A stretch of DNA of 64,000 nt from Odontocerum albicorne (lineage: Eukaryota > Arthropoda > Insecta > Trichoptera > Odontoceridae). Under the pieces are notes generated by a model. The model saw nothing but the letters and a program-made list of their open reading frames with translations. It made no database searches and was not told where the DNA came from. The translations under genes were made by a program, and so were the position numbers. The DNA is taken from assembly GCA_949825065.1 (NCBI GenBank), contig OX463846.1, positions 7,087,366 through 7,151,365 of the forward strand, in the 5' to 3' direction. Shown here piece by piece: positions 22,693-31,826 of this stretch. Position 1 is the first letter of the stretch; every line of letters starts with the position of its first letter.

Positions 22693-22907
22693 TAGTTCGG
22701 AAATTCTAGGATGAGTCCTGTGACAGCTCACAAATTTGCCCCAATACAACCAAATGTAATGTATTTACCTAAATAACTTACTATTTATTAGAATTGAGGC
22801 TTATATTAAAGTTGATAAAATAATTAAAATTGCTGAACATCGTTACAAGGTTGTATTGGGGCAAATTTGTGAGCTGTCACAGGACTCATCCTAGATTTTC
22901 CGAACTA
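22693..22907. mobile_element. TA-flanked MITE-T, copy 2
   Basis: Complete copy with TA on each side. The 62-bp inverted arms begin TAGTTCGGAAA and read GATGAGTCCTGTGACAGCTC and TTTGCCCCAATACAAC. The centre TATTTATTAGAATTGAGGCT is shared with copy 1. Confidence 0.82.
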
Positions 22908-23079
22908 TAATACTCTCATTCCTTATTCTGTCATACATTGTTTTCTACACATTCTACGAAACGCTGTCATCTCTATAGATGTTTAAGGAAACATAACACC
23001 GCTAGGATTTTAACATGATAAGGATAATACGAATTCCATCGACAGCAAAACGAACTAACGTATCCGTTCTCGAAGAACT

Positions 23080-23360
23080 AAGAATCACCGACTGATTTTC
23101 GACACTATGCCTTCGACGAGTCCTCCGATTATTTAGTCACATTGCTTGTGACCATGGAGATAGTTTGGAAAGGTTTGTGGTTACTGGAGCGGAGAAAGAC
23201 GATTCAAAAAGGAAGAAACCCAATGCGTTGGACTGACCAAGTGAAAGACGCGACTGGATTACGCTTAACAACTGCCCTTCGAGCCGCGGAGAGCAGGGAT
23301 GGATGGAGAGGAGTCGTCAGAGGCTATCATGGGAGCCACGATGCTCAGTCATGAGCTACA
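23080..23360 (+). pseudogene. LINE-H C-terminal relic
   Basis: The sequence reads a decayed RVLRLFSHIA, DSLERFVVTG, then in an open frame GRNPMRWTDQVKDATGLRL, TALRAAESRDGWRGVVRGY and a final HDAQS. This motif order is common at the C-terminus of arthropod LINE reverse transcriptases. The open frame alone could pass for a small gene but has no start context and its upstream half is frameshifted. Confidence 0.7.
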
Positions 23361-23384
23361 GACAGGGTGAACCCCGCTAGCGTC

Positions 23385-23450
23385 ACGTGCCAGTGGTAAG
23401 CATGCTTGCTTAGTACCCAGGCGTCCTTGATTCGATTATTGGTGATTAGG
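23385..23450 (+). mobile_element. tRNA-like SINE head
   Basis: CCAGTGGTAAGCATGCTTGC then CGTCCTTGATTCGATTATTG place A-box-like and B-box-like parts at tRNA spacing. No body can be assigned. Confidence 0.35.
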
Positions 23451-23625
23451 GGCTATTTATCTAAATTTATTTATGTCCTGAAACTTAGAAATTTCCTAAT
23501 ATAAATTTTTGAAACACTTTTGGGCTATGGGTGTTGAAAAAAGTCTTCAAGAGCATTCCTGAACGTAGTGTGTCGCCCTTAGGAAAGGCTGAAATAGCTA
23601 CCCTAATATTTCCATAAACGCAATA

Positions 23626-24129
23626 CCGTATTGGCCCGACTAAGGGGCGACCCTGATTATAAGGCGACCCCCCCCCCCCTATTTTTTAATTTGCTTTTTG
23701 AAGAAAACAAATATTTCCCTCACCATTGTAATACTATGAAAAACGAAATGCAAAATATTTAACGAAAAATATTTATTAAAACAAAGTACCCAGATATTAG
23801 TAAAGTATATGTTTAAACATGAAAAGAAGAAGTAAAAAAGTCCAACCACAGTAGCTAATCAGATCAGTCAGATTCACATATGGCTATAGCATCCTCAGCA
23901 TCAGTCTCATCTTCAGTGGTATTATCGTCTTCGGAATCCTCAAATCATATTTTCCCACAAAATATAATATTCAGCACCGTCCATTTTATTGGATATGCAA
24001 CATTTTTAAATCCATTGATGATGGTTTCATTGGAAATTTGATGACTTGTGACTCGAATATAAGGCGACCCCCCTATTTACGTGTCGCCTTTTTAAATAAA
24101 AACCTCGCCTTATAGTCGGGCTAATACGG
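23626..24129 (-). pseudogene. pogo/Tigger-type transposon, internally deleted
   Basis: Ends CCGTATTGGCCCGACTA and, inverted, CCGTATTAGCCCGACTATAAG are flanked by TA. Minus-strand codons give NETIINGFKNVAYPI and, after a frameshift, MDGAEYYILWENM and an acidic EDSEDDNTTEDETDAEDA tail. This is the usual C-terminal end of pogo-family transposases. The DNA-binding and DDE regions are deleted. A run of 12 C near the left end is an expanded part of the GGCGACCCCCC repeat. Confidence 0.75.
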
Positions 24130-24304
24130 TAATTGAAATATAATATTAACATTTTCGAAACTGTTTCTTCTATTATTTAAAAATCTAAAACTTGAGATAA
24201 GTGGGATTTTATTTTTCCATACCATACCTACTCATCTACTCGCATTGAACATAAATTACAATCAATCACGAAAAACAACAAAAGGAATTATATATTTTTA
24301 CAAT

Positions 24305-24665
24305 ACATAACACCTACCTGAAGACAGTACGTACATATCTCAGATATAAAAGTGTAGCGTTGGATCTTTTCTTATAACCCAGCAACGAATTGACCTGATG
24401 ATTATGATGTGTTATGTTAATAATAATAAAATAATGATTTACAAATCATTATTGATGAATTTACCGTTTCTAAATCTTCAGTTCAAATCTATAAAAATAC
24501 ATTTGAAGTACATCCATATTGATTTTTAAGTCAGGAGCCCTGAATCTTTAATATGACATAAATTGTTTTTTTATTGTTCGTTTACTTTTATTTAAAATGT
24601 ATCGCCCCTTGAAAGTGTTGCCCTAAAACTTTACCTTATTTGCCTATTGGCTAGAGACGGCCCTG
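24305..24665 (+). repeat. Repeat D, copy 1 (hAT-like end)
   Basis: It is similar, inverted, to 45.50-46.17 kb through CCTACCTGAAGACA, GTGTAGCGTTGGATC, AATAATGATTT and CCCCTTGAAAGTGTTGCCCT. Its right end, read inward, is CAGGGCCGTCTCTAGCC, of the CAGGG kind found in hAT elements. The other end is not defined. Confidence 0.5.
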
Positions 24666-25154
24666 TTAGTATTATAGCTTGCTACATTTATTTTATTATT
24701 TGATTTTACCAGTTGCTACGAGCTTATATAGAAAGTTATTTTATTACTTTGAATTTAATCATTCAAGATTAATTAATGGCTGACGGTAGGATTATGAATT
24801 TGATAGGATAATTGGATTAGTAAAAAGATCTAAAGTTGTTAGAAAGGCTTAACCTTGCCATATTTTAATCTGTCTATTATTTTATATTAATTCATTCATA
24901 TGGAACCCTTCAACATATCGAATTGGTGATTAGAACATATTATATTTAAGGGTTTTGGCTGGATACATTGTTTTGGGTTCCATTAATCCAATCTTCAGAT
25001 TAAGAACCACTGAAGTAAGCGCGAATATCGCAATTCGTAACTGCATACAGTATACACTGAAGTAGGCACGAATATCGCAACGTAACGCACGCAAACAACA
25101 CTCGAACATGCCTAGCACACGCTGAAATCGTCTCATGCCTCCCTTACCCTTCAG

Positions 25155-25324
25155 TCCCCAGCCCGAATGTCCACAACTGTTGAAGCGTGTATATCGGTGG
25201 CAGTTCGAACAGAATTTAGTCTTGTTTGTGCTCCCCTGAAGATTAGGTGAAAGCCTTGAAACCGGTAGGGTTATACCGTTACAAAAAAGTAGAAAAAATA
25301 TTGTTTGATAAAATAAATTACAGT
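25155..25324 (+). mobile_element. FB-R copy 2, one arm
   Basis: One arm only, but with the adjoining unique part CCGAATGTCCACAACTG ... GTCTTGTTTGTGCTCCC, which is copy 1's middle inverted. It continues GTAGGGTTATACCGTTAC and TTGTTTGATAAAATAAATTA. This proves that the hammerhead-like core and the middle segment travel together. Confidence 0.7.
25230..25275 (+). ncRNA. Hammerhead-like motif, ACCGGT stem III, best FB-R copy
   Basis: CCC, CTGAAGA, TT, AGG-TGAAAG-CCT, T, GAAA, CCGG, TA, GGG. The core differs from copy 1 at the one free position (CTGANGA: A instead of T), and every fixed core base is kept. Cleavage is expected after A25267. CCC/GGG form a minimal stem I. Confidence 0.45.
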
Positions 25325-25329
25325 GAAAA

Positions 25330-25530
25330 TGTTAATTGAAGGCGTGGTAGAGGAAGACCATGGAAAGTATGGTTGGGTCAAGTAAATATTTTGAAAGAAG
25401 GAAACTTAAGGAGTAAGAGAAATTGTAGGAGCTATATAGGTATGGAAGAGGTGAAATATGTGCGACCAGATAGTATATCTATTATTTGGCCTACCCCAAC
25501 AGGGAATCTGTGCGATAGTATGTATGCATA
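25330..25530 (+). pseudogene. LINE-G 3'-end relic
   Basis: Decayed codons give RGRPWKVWLGQVN, ILKEGNLRSKRNC, YIGMEEVKYVR and an end GGCCTACCCCAACAGGG ... GTATGTATGC. It directly follows the FB-R tail. Confidence 0.6.
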
Positions 25531-25747
25531 TATTTGATAGTTATCAAGATAATATATTTAATATCAACCTTTATATTCTATCCGACACAGATATGTCATA
25601 AAACAACTCCATCCAGGTCAGTCCACAGTTGGCACGCCACGTCCTTCAATATCGTGGTTGAACCAGTTCATATATAACTTCCCGTGGCGTCATGGAGAGC
25701 AAAAAAAAATGCGATATCGATCTTTTTAGGAAGCATTTTCAGTATTC

Positions 25748-25930
25748 TATAGGATGGCGTGACAAGATCTACAATTTTTCATTTAAATTAAGTTATGAAA
25801 TCATGTACCGCTGTTTAATTTATTTGTAGGCTATGTAGATGACGTATGTCCATTATAAAAAATAAACGTTTGATAGCTGAAAACTGGTGGCCAATTTATA
25901 ATTGCAGTTCTTTGTGATTCCACCCTATGA
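25748..25930. mobile_element. TA-flanked MITE, about 180 bp
   Basis: The ends GGATGGCGTGACAAGATCTA and, inverted, GGGTGGAATCACAAAGAACT agree imperfectly over about 30 bp and lie next to TA. A third, related end closes the transposase relic at 26.46 kb, so this MITE is probably a relative of that element. Confidence 0.5.
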
Positions 25931-26462
25931 AATAATACTTTCGGTTAGTGAAAATCAATATCGTGGCAAGATTCAAACTTGTTTTGACATCAATTGAATG
26001 ATATCAATTTGAAAAACATGTGGTACCAGCAATATGGAGCTACTTGTCATATTATACAATGGCATTATTTCAGGAAAAGTTCTCCGACCGTGTGATTTCT
26101 CGTCGTGGAAACGTGAATTGACCACCACAATCGTGTGATTGAACCCCTTTAGATTGTTTTCTCTAGGGTTCTGTTAAATTTCAAATTTACGCCAATAATC
26201 CAAAAACGCTCGATGACCTTAAATCCAACATCTCTCGTGTCATTGCAGATATACTCGTACGTAGCAATTTATTTGAATCCGTTATTGAAAATTTTGCTCA
26301 AAGAGTTGTCATCTGTAACAGGAGCCGAGGTAGCTATTTGGCTGATATCATTTTTCACACATAACACCAATTTTTTTACCAATAAATATGAATATTTAAA
26401 ACAAAAATTAGTTTTTTTCATTGATTTAAAATTGCAGTTCTTGTTGCGTCCCCCTATGTTAG
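25931..26462 (+). pseudogene. Tc1/mariner-type transposase relic, C-terminal third
   Basis: Plus-strand codons give PPQSCD, TPLDCF, VKFQIYANNPKTLDDLKSNI, SRVIADI, an extra LV, then RSNLFESVIENFAQRV and NRSRGSYLADIIF. These align residue for residue with the minus-strand frame at 48.5-48.8 kb, except for the extra LV pair encoded by CTCGTA. Two or more stops lie in the first third. The right end CCCCCTATG is an inverted terminal repeat shared with the MITE on its left. The first two catalytic residues are not present. Confidence 0.72.
26252..26259. other. TACTCGTA footprint-like octamer in a transposase relic
   Basis: Adds exactly six bases, in frame, compared with the paralogous codons at 48.6 kb. 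See the finding on TACTCGTA. Confidence 0.6.
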
Positions 26463-26948
26463 AGCAAGATTCGCAAATAAGACTCCCTGAAGTTTCACAA
26501 TATGCCTCAGAACAGTTGGGTTAAACCCTCAACGTTATTAATTTAATTTTAATAGTAATACGTTGCCTATGACAATATTTCATTCAATTACTTAATCCTA
26601 CTGCAAAAGCATATTTTGCTACTGCACGAATAAAGTTTAAAATACTTTAAAAAAATCATAACTCTGGCATAAAAAAATTGTATACATGTGTATTAAATTG
26701 CACAATTCAATCAAAACGAAAAGTAATATGCAAAACCAATTCCAGGTTGAATATTCCATTGAAGGTAACGTATTGGAATTTAGCGGCCTGGAATTTGAAT
26801 TGAACACATACATCAACGTTTACGTGTGAAGGATATACAGGATGTCGCAAAAAATATTATCCACAATTTTAATGATTATAAAGTCTGTATTTATTAGAAT
26901 ACAGTTCCCTTTCAACGTTCACAATAAAGAACATATCGTAGTTGTTAA

Positions 26949-27179
26949 GGAAAAAGTCATTAATTACATTAAGACTTTATGGAGCTCATCAAGTAATATA
27001 ATGACTTTTTCCATACAAACAAACAGTTAATTTTTACAGTTAATGATTTTTTTAGTGGCCTAACTTCGCTAATGGTTAAATAATTTACTTTTACGTGTAG
27101 AATGATAGAGATTTGTGGTTTTGATTCAAATAATGAAAAAAATCATTTTGAGCAAAAATGGTAATTAATGACTTTTTCC
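26949..27179. mobile_element. TTAA-flanked MITE, perfect 19-bp ends
   Basis: TTAA on both sides, then GGAAAAAGTCATTAATTAC and its perfect inverse. An internal partial repeat (GTAATATAATGACTTTTTCC) lies near 26.99 kb. Perfect ends suggest a recent insertion. No coding content. Confidence 0.72.
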
Positions 27180-27209
27180 TTAACAAGGACGATATATTAA
27201 TGTTTTTAT

Positions 27210-27424
27210 ACTTATCGCGTGTTTTCAAACTGATTATTATTCTGGTCCAGAAATTGCTGGTAACGCGCAGTAACGGAATCACAATCATCGAGAATCATTT
27301 CATTTGGTATTTGGGCACATTCTCCTTCAATGGTTACTCGTAACTCATCAATGGTTCCAGTTTTTTTTTTTAGCATAAACTTTATTCTTGAGAAATCCTC
27401 AAAAGGAGTCAGAAATGAATGCAT
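27210..27424 (-). pseudogene. Tc1/mariner-type transposase C-terminal relic
   Basis: The minus-strand frame gives TGTIDELRVTIEGECAQIP, NEMILDDCDSV, TARYQQFLDQNNNQFE. This matches the usual end of Tc1/mariner-type transposases, where the last helix-rich region ends near a G-x-H-F-E phrase. Only the final 60 residues remain. TTACGAGTAA inside it keeps the family length, so this octamer is likely native here. Confidence 0.55.
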
Positions 27425-27497
27425 GGTTAAAATGGATGTTTAAAGTAAGACGAAGAGAAGTTTTCTTGGAGGGTTTTGACATGGGGTGAAATTATTT

Positions 27498-27681
27498 GAC
27501 CAGAATTTGAAGTGAGAAGTGGCAAATGGACCAGAACTCGAAGTGAAAAGTGGCAAATGGACCAGAATTTGAAGTGAGAAGTGGCAAATGGACCAGAATT
27601 CGAAGTGAGAAGTGGCAAATGGACCAGAATTTGAAGTGAGAAGTGGCAAATGGACCAGATTTTGAAAGAACTTGAAGTGAG
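27498..27681. repeat. 31-bp minisatellite, 5.5 copies
   Basis: The unit is GACCAGAATTTGAAGTGAGA followed by AGTGGCAAATG, starting at 27498, 27529, 27560, 27591, 27622 and 27653. Units differ by only one to three bases. The period is not a multiple of three, so the open frames over it are accidental. Confidence 0.92.
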
Positions 27682-28179
27682 AATAATAAATATACAGTTG
27701 TGTGCATGACAAAATATATTTCAATCGTATCGGCACAAGATCTCTATCGTATTAGCCCAGAGAGATGCAACTGTGATTGTTACATTGGGGCTTCGTTTCA
27801 GCAGGTTTTCTTCCGAACAGCTAACGGGGCACAATGGACAAGACGTCAGGTGCGATATTGTTTGAACTTCACCACATATGTAACGTATTGTAATGGATCA
27901 TTTGTACCACACCTCTATCTAAAGGACCTTTTTTTATCTACCCACGTAGGTGCAAAGGTGGTCTGACACCTCCATATGGCCCATGGTATGTAGTGTCACA
28001 CCGACATACACTCCAAAAGCAGTATCCATGTTCACAGGCTTTCAGTTCTAGCTCTCGAATCAACACGCTCCTTATCTCCAAAGAGCCTTTGAAAGGGTTG
28101 TAGATGATCATAAAACTCCTACAAAACCATGTCCGTGTTGGTACATAGTGTTTGGAATTACCGAGTTAGTTGTCACTTC

Positions 28180-28375
28180 CTGCGTGTAATACTGCAGCAG
28201 ACGTCTAGAAGAGATACCCTAGCAAGTATGGAAACATTGTCCAAGGGATGTATGCCTGAGATGTATGACTGTTGAAGAGGCACAAGTTGCGTGTGGATAG
28301 AAATATTTGGAGATCTGTTATCTCTGCCTTCCCCGCAAGGAACACGGCGTGATGATATGTATGTATACGGAACTC
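28180..28375 (+). pseudogene. LINE-G 3'-end relic
   Basis: Codons give CMTVEEAQVACGDRNIWRSV-like sequence with frameshifts, then ISAFPARNTA. The DNA end CTGCCTTCCCCGCAAGG ... GATGATATGTATGTAT is typical of the family. Confidence 0.65.
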
Positions 28376-28439
28376 CCGGGCTGGAAGACAGGAGCAGACA
28401 TGTTGTGTTCCAACGCCATCAAGTAATTACAGTTTAAAG

Positions 28440-30585
28440 ACTTTACGTAATAAGTTTAGAAATTCATAAAAAGGGTAGTATGGGGTAAGAGAGTGTAGGA
28501 CTTATTAAAATAAAATACTATTTATATATTTTTTGTTTTATTCACACTTGAAAGCATTATTAAACACTAACACACATTAAAGCACTCATCACTTACATTT
28601 ATTTCAATCAATTAAAGTATGCTTACAAGTTAAAATAAACTCATCAGATAAATAATAAAACTTATGTAATATATTGAAGTTCGACATAATTAAGAAGTGT
28701 TTATAGCATTAATCGTAACAATATTTTTTGGAAGTAATGGATTATATAACATATATCATAAGAAAGACATAAGTACACGGATTTTCAATGAAAATTAGTA
28801 ACCTTAATTTTTTTTTGTTTTTTTCTTTTCAAATTCAATATACATGACAAGATTATTTAATATCTGTTGAACTATACATAATTAAATTTGATATTTTAAA
28901 ATAAATTTTCCTTACATTTAAATACAGTCTAATTTACATGTGGTACTTGAAAATATTTTTTTTTTGTTTTTTTTTTTTTTGCAACTAACAAATAGAATCA
29001 AAACTATACAAATGAAACAAGACTTAACAAAACATAACAAAACGAAACAAAACATAAAACGTAACAAAACTGAACATAACAACCGAAACAATTTTGTTGG
29101 TTAGGGTTCATTTGACAAGACGGCTCTAATTTAGATTGTTACAAGTCTAAATATAAGTCATATTGTGCTAGAAAGTACTAACAAACATAATTGTTTTACC
29201 AAAAAAAAACATCTAATAACAACGTATGTAACGTAACAATGATAAGTCATATGTCACATAAGCTGTTACAGAAAAAAATTATATTCTTGTGTACAAGTCA
29301 TAAGAATAATTTTTATACTATTCTGATCATTCGATTCCAGCTCATATAGCATATAAGTATATGTATAACAACTTAACAAAACACAACAATACATAACAAA
29401 ACATAACAAACAAATCCAGGTACAGGTAGGTTTATCATTGTGGATGGTCGAATTCTAACGAAAGTTTATTAATTTGATATTTTTTAAGGAAATTGTCTTT
29501 ATGTTACTTTTAAATTATCGATTCGTGTGATTGGTTGTATGGATGACATGATGGGTGGATCATTTTGGAGACCTTTAATTTTAAGAGAAAGTTTTCGTCT
29601 TATTTTTATATCAGGAGATTAAGCCCGCTGATTATTTATTTACTCCTTGGTTTGAATGTCGAGAGAACTTTCACGAATAAACAAACTTAGTTAGTTAGAT
29701 TTGTTGAACGGTTGAAAGGCGAAGGGGTTTACAACCCTTAACAAACGTTCGTGAGCTGGTCGTTTTAAGTCACAGGTCAGGTATAAGAGTGACGAGGATA
29801 GTGAAAAATTACCTTTATAAGGTCATGTCTTGGCACAATCACAATTTATACCCTATGAATCACTAAACTGGCAAAATAACTTATTTCCAAACACTGGTAA
29901 GGATAAATTTCAAATCGCGTTGATACCTTCCAATTTCGGAAGAGAAAGTTTTAAAATTACGAAAATATTTAATTTTGATCTCTTGAAGTAATCATTGTGT
30001 TTTTTAACTATACAATAGAATTTTTTTTAACCAGAAACAACTTTCGTTTAACGACAAAAAAATAAGGAATCAGAAACTATTTGAATTAACTATGTGGAAG
30101 AAAACAATATTAAAAAAAACTACCACACAAAATATGCCTCAAACTTACACATCTGAATCAAAAAGGGAAATTCACATATATAGATTTATTATTAAGGTTC
30201 TTATGAGAAATTAATAGAGCTGTCCCTTCTAAAGTAGTCAAACTTAAATCAGTAACAAAACAGAACAAAAACAAACAAAAAATCAACAATTGATAACTGG
30301 AAATCAACACGAACATCAACAATCAATGAATAAATCATCAAGTCAACAAAAAACTTAACAGAAAATCAACAAATGTACAATAACACAACAATAACAAATA
30401 TTCTGAAAAACAATAACGATTAAAGCTTTGTTCATTCAGAGGGTGGATATTGTCTTCAAGAAATTAAGGAAACGAAAAAAATATCACCAAAAAAGTTTTT
30501 CTTTTTGGTTTTAGAGCGCCTACTGTGGTTTTGATTTTTGAATACTTAAAATATAACGGAACAAAGTCAACGGTTGATAACTAAC
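28440..30585. other. Low-complexity region rich in AACAAAAC
   Basis: No gene. Purine-rich phrases such as ACAAAACATAACAAAAC recur irregularly on the plus strand from about 29000 to 30400, with long T runs at 28.96 kb. It leads into the minisatellite. Confidence 0.55.
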
Positions 30586-31612
30586 AGGTTAACGGAAAAT
30601 GTCAATGATTTGTAAAGGAAAATTTTATGATAATGACGGAAAATTCAATAATTAAGGGAAAAATTAACGATTATTGACGAAAAATCAACGATCATTAACG
30701 GAAAGTTTTGTGGAAACTGAAATTTCAATAATATTTACCAAAAAAAATTAACAGAAAAATCATCAAAAATATTAACAGAAAAAACAATTTTTAACGGAAA
30801 AATCAACCAATATTAACGAAAAATTCAACCAATAATAACGGAAAACTCAACCAATATTAACGGAAAAATCAACAATTATCAAAGGAAAATTAACGAATAT
30901 TAAATGAAAAATCAACGAATATTAACAGTGAATCGACGAATATTAACAGAAAATCAACGAATATTAACAGAAAGTCAACGAATATTAACAGAAAATCAAC
31001 GAATATTAACAGAAAATCAACGAATTTTAACAGAAAATCAACGAATATTAACAGAAAATCAACGAATATTAACAGAAAATCAACAAATATTAACGGAAAA
31101 TCAACGAATAGTAACGAAAAATCAACGATTATTAACAGAAAAATTTACGTATATAACCGAAAATCAACGAATGTTTACAGAAAATCAACGAATATTAACA
31201 GAAAATCAACGACCAATAACGGAAAAATTAACAAACATTTACAGAAGAATTAACGAAATTAACAGAAAATCAACGAATGTTAACAGAAAATCAACGAATA
31301 TTAACAGAAAATCAACGAATATTAACGGAAAATTAACGATTATTAACGTAACAATCAACGATTATTAACGTAACAATCAACGATTATTAACGTAACAATC
31401 AACGATTATTAACGTAACAAACGATTATTAACAGAAAAATCAACAATTATTAACAGAAAAATCAACAATTATTAACAGAAAAATCAACAATTTGTAACGG
31501 AAAATCAACTATTATTAACGGAATATTTACGATTATTAACAGAAAATCAACGATTATTAACAGAAAATCAACGATTGTTAACGGAAAAATCAACAATTAT
31601 GTATTAACCGAC
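30586..31612. repeat. 21-bp minisatellite array, about 1 kb
   Basis: The consensus is AACAGAAAATCAACGAATAT plus T. Units are almost uniform in the middle (about 30930-31090) and decay toward both edges. A sub-array at 31338-31430 uses GATTATTAACGTAACAATCA. The 154-codon frame with NQRILTE repeats is only the consequence of a 21-bp period without stops; another plus-strand frame and one minus-strand frame are also open. Confidence 0.9.
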
Positions 31613-31652
31613 AAATCAAAGATTGGTTACGATTCAGGTGTTTTGTTTTTAA

Positions 31653-31826
31653 TTTAAGGGAGCATGAAGAAAATTACAACAATCACGTGATAAGTACTAA
31701 CATCGATTCATTTAAGGGAGCATGAAGAAAATTACAACAATCACGTGATAAGTACTAACATCGATTGATTTAAGGGAGCATGAAAAAAATTACAACAATC
31801 ACGTGATAAGTACTAACATCGATTCA
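31653..31826. repeat. 58-bp tandem repeat, 3 copies
   Basis: The unit begins TTTAAGGGAGCATGAAGAAA and ends CTAACATCGATTCA. Copies start at 31653, 31711 and 31769 and differ by only two or three bases, so the triplication is recent. CACGTG occurs once per unit. Confidence 0.92.

Larger units (their letters stand above)
21730..23000 (-). pseudogene. LINE-G relic split by two DNA transposons
   Basis: Three LINE-G pieces on the minus strand lie at about 22908-23000, 22658-22690 and 21730-22001. They read, in order, the AVEM...Y-R-I region, a short middle piece, then RMKDSQTLFKQVVKMVKKSL and GRPRKMWHDRS. A piggyBac-like element (22006-22653) and MITE-T (22693-22907) sit between the pieces. Stops and frameshifts occur throughout. 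Confidence 0.55.

Noticed and set aside
27335..27342. TACTCGTA here as another inserted hexamer
   Set aside because: The transposase reading has the normal length for the family with these codons included, so it is probably native sequence. It was kept in the raw count only.
27498..27681. Regular repeats as a CRISPR array
   Set aside because: Units are contiguous without spacers and the DNA is eukaryotic.
27427..27736. Several overlapping minus-strand frames with FATSHFKFWS repeats
   Set aside because: They are three-frame translations of a 31-bp minisatellite.
30904..31368. A 154-codon protein of NQRILTE heptads as a possible repeat protein
   Set aside because: It is the translation of a 21-bp minisatellite. 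The array is open in another plus-strand frame and a minus-strand frame too, decays at the edges without regard to frame, and has no start or promoter context.
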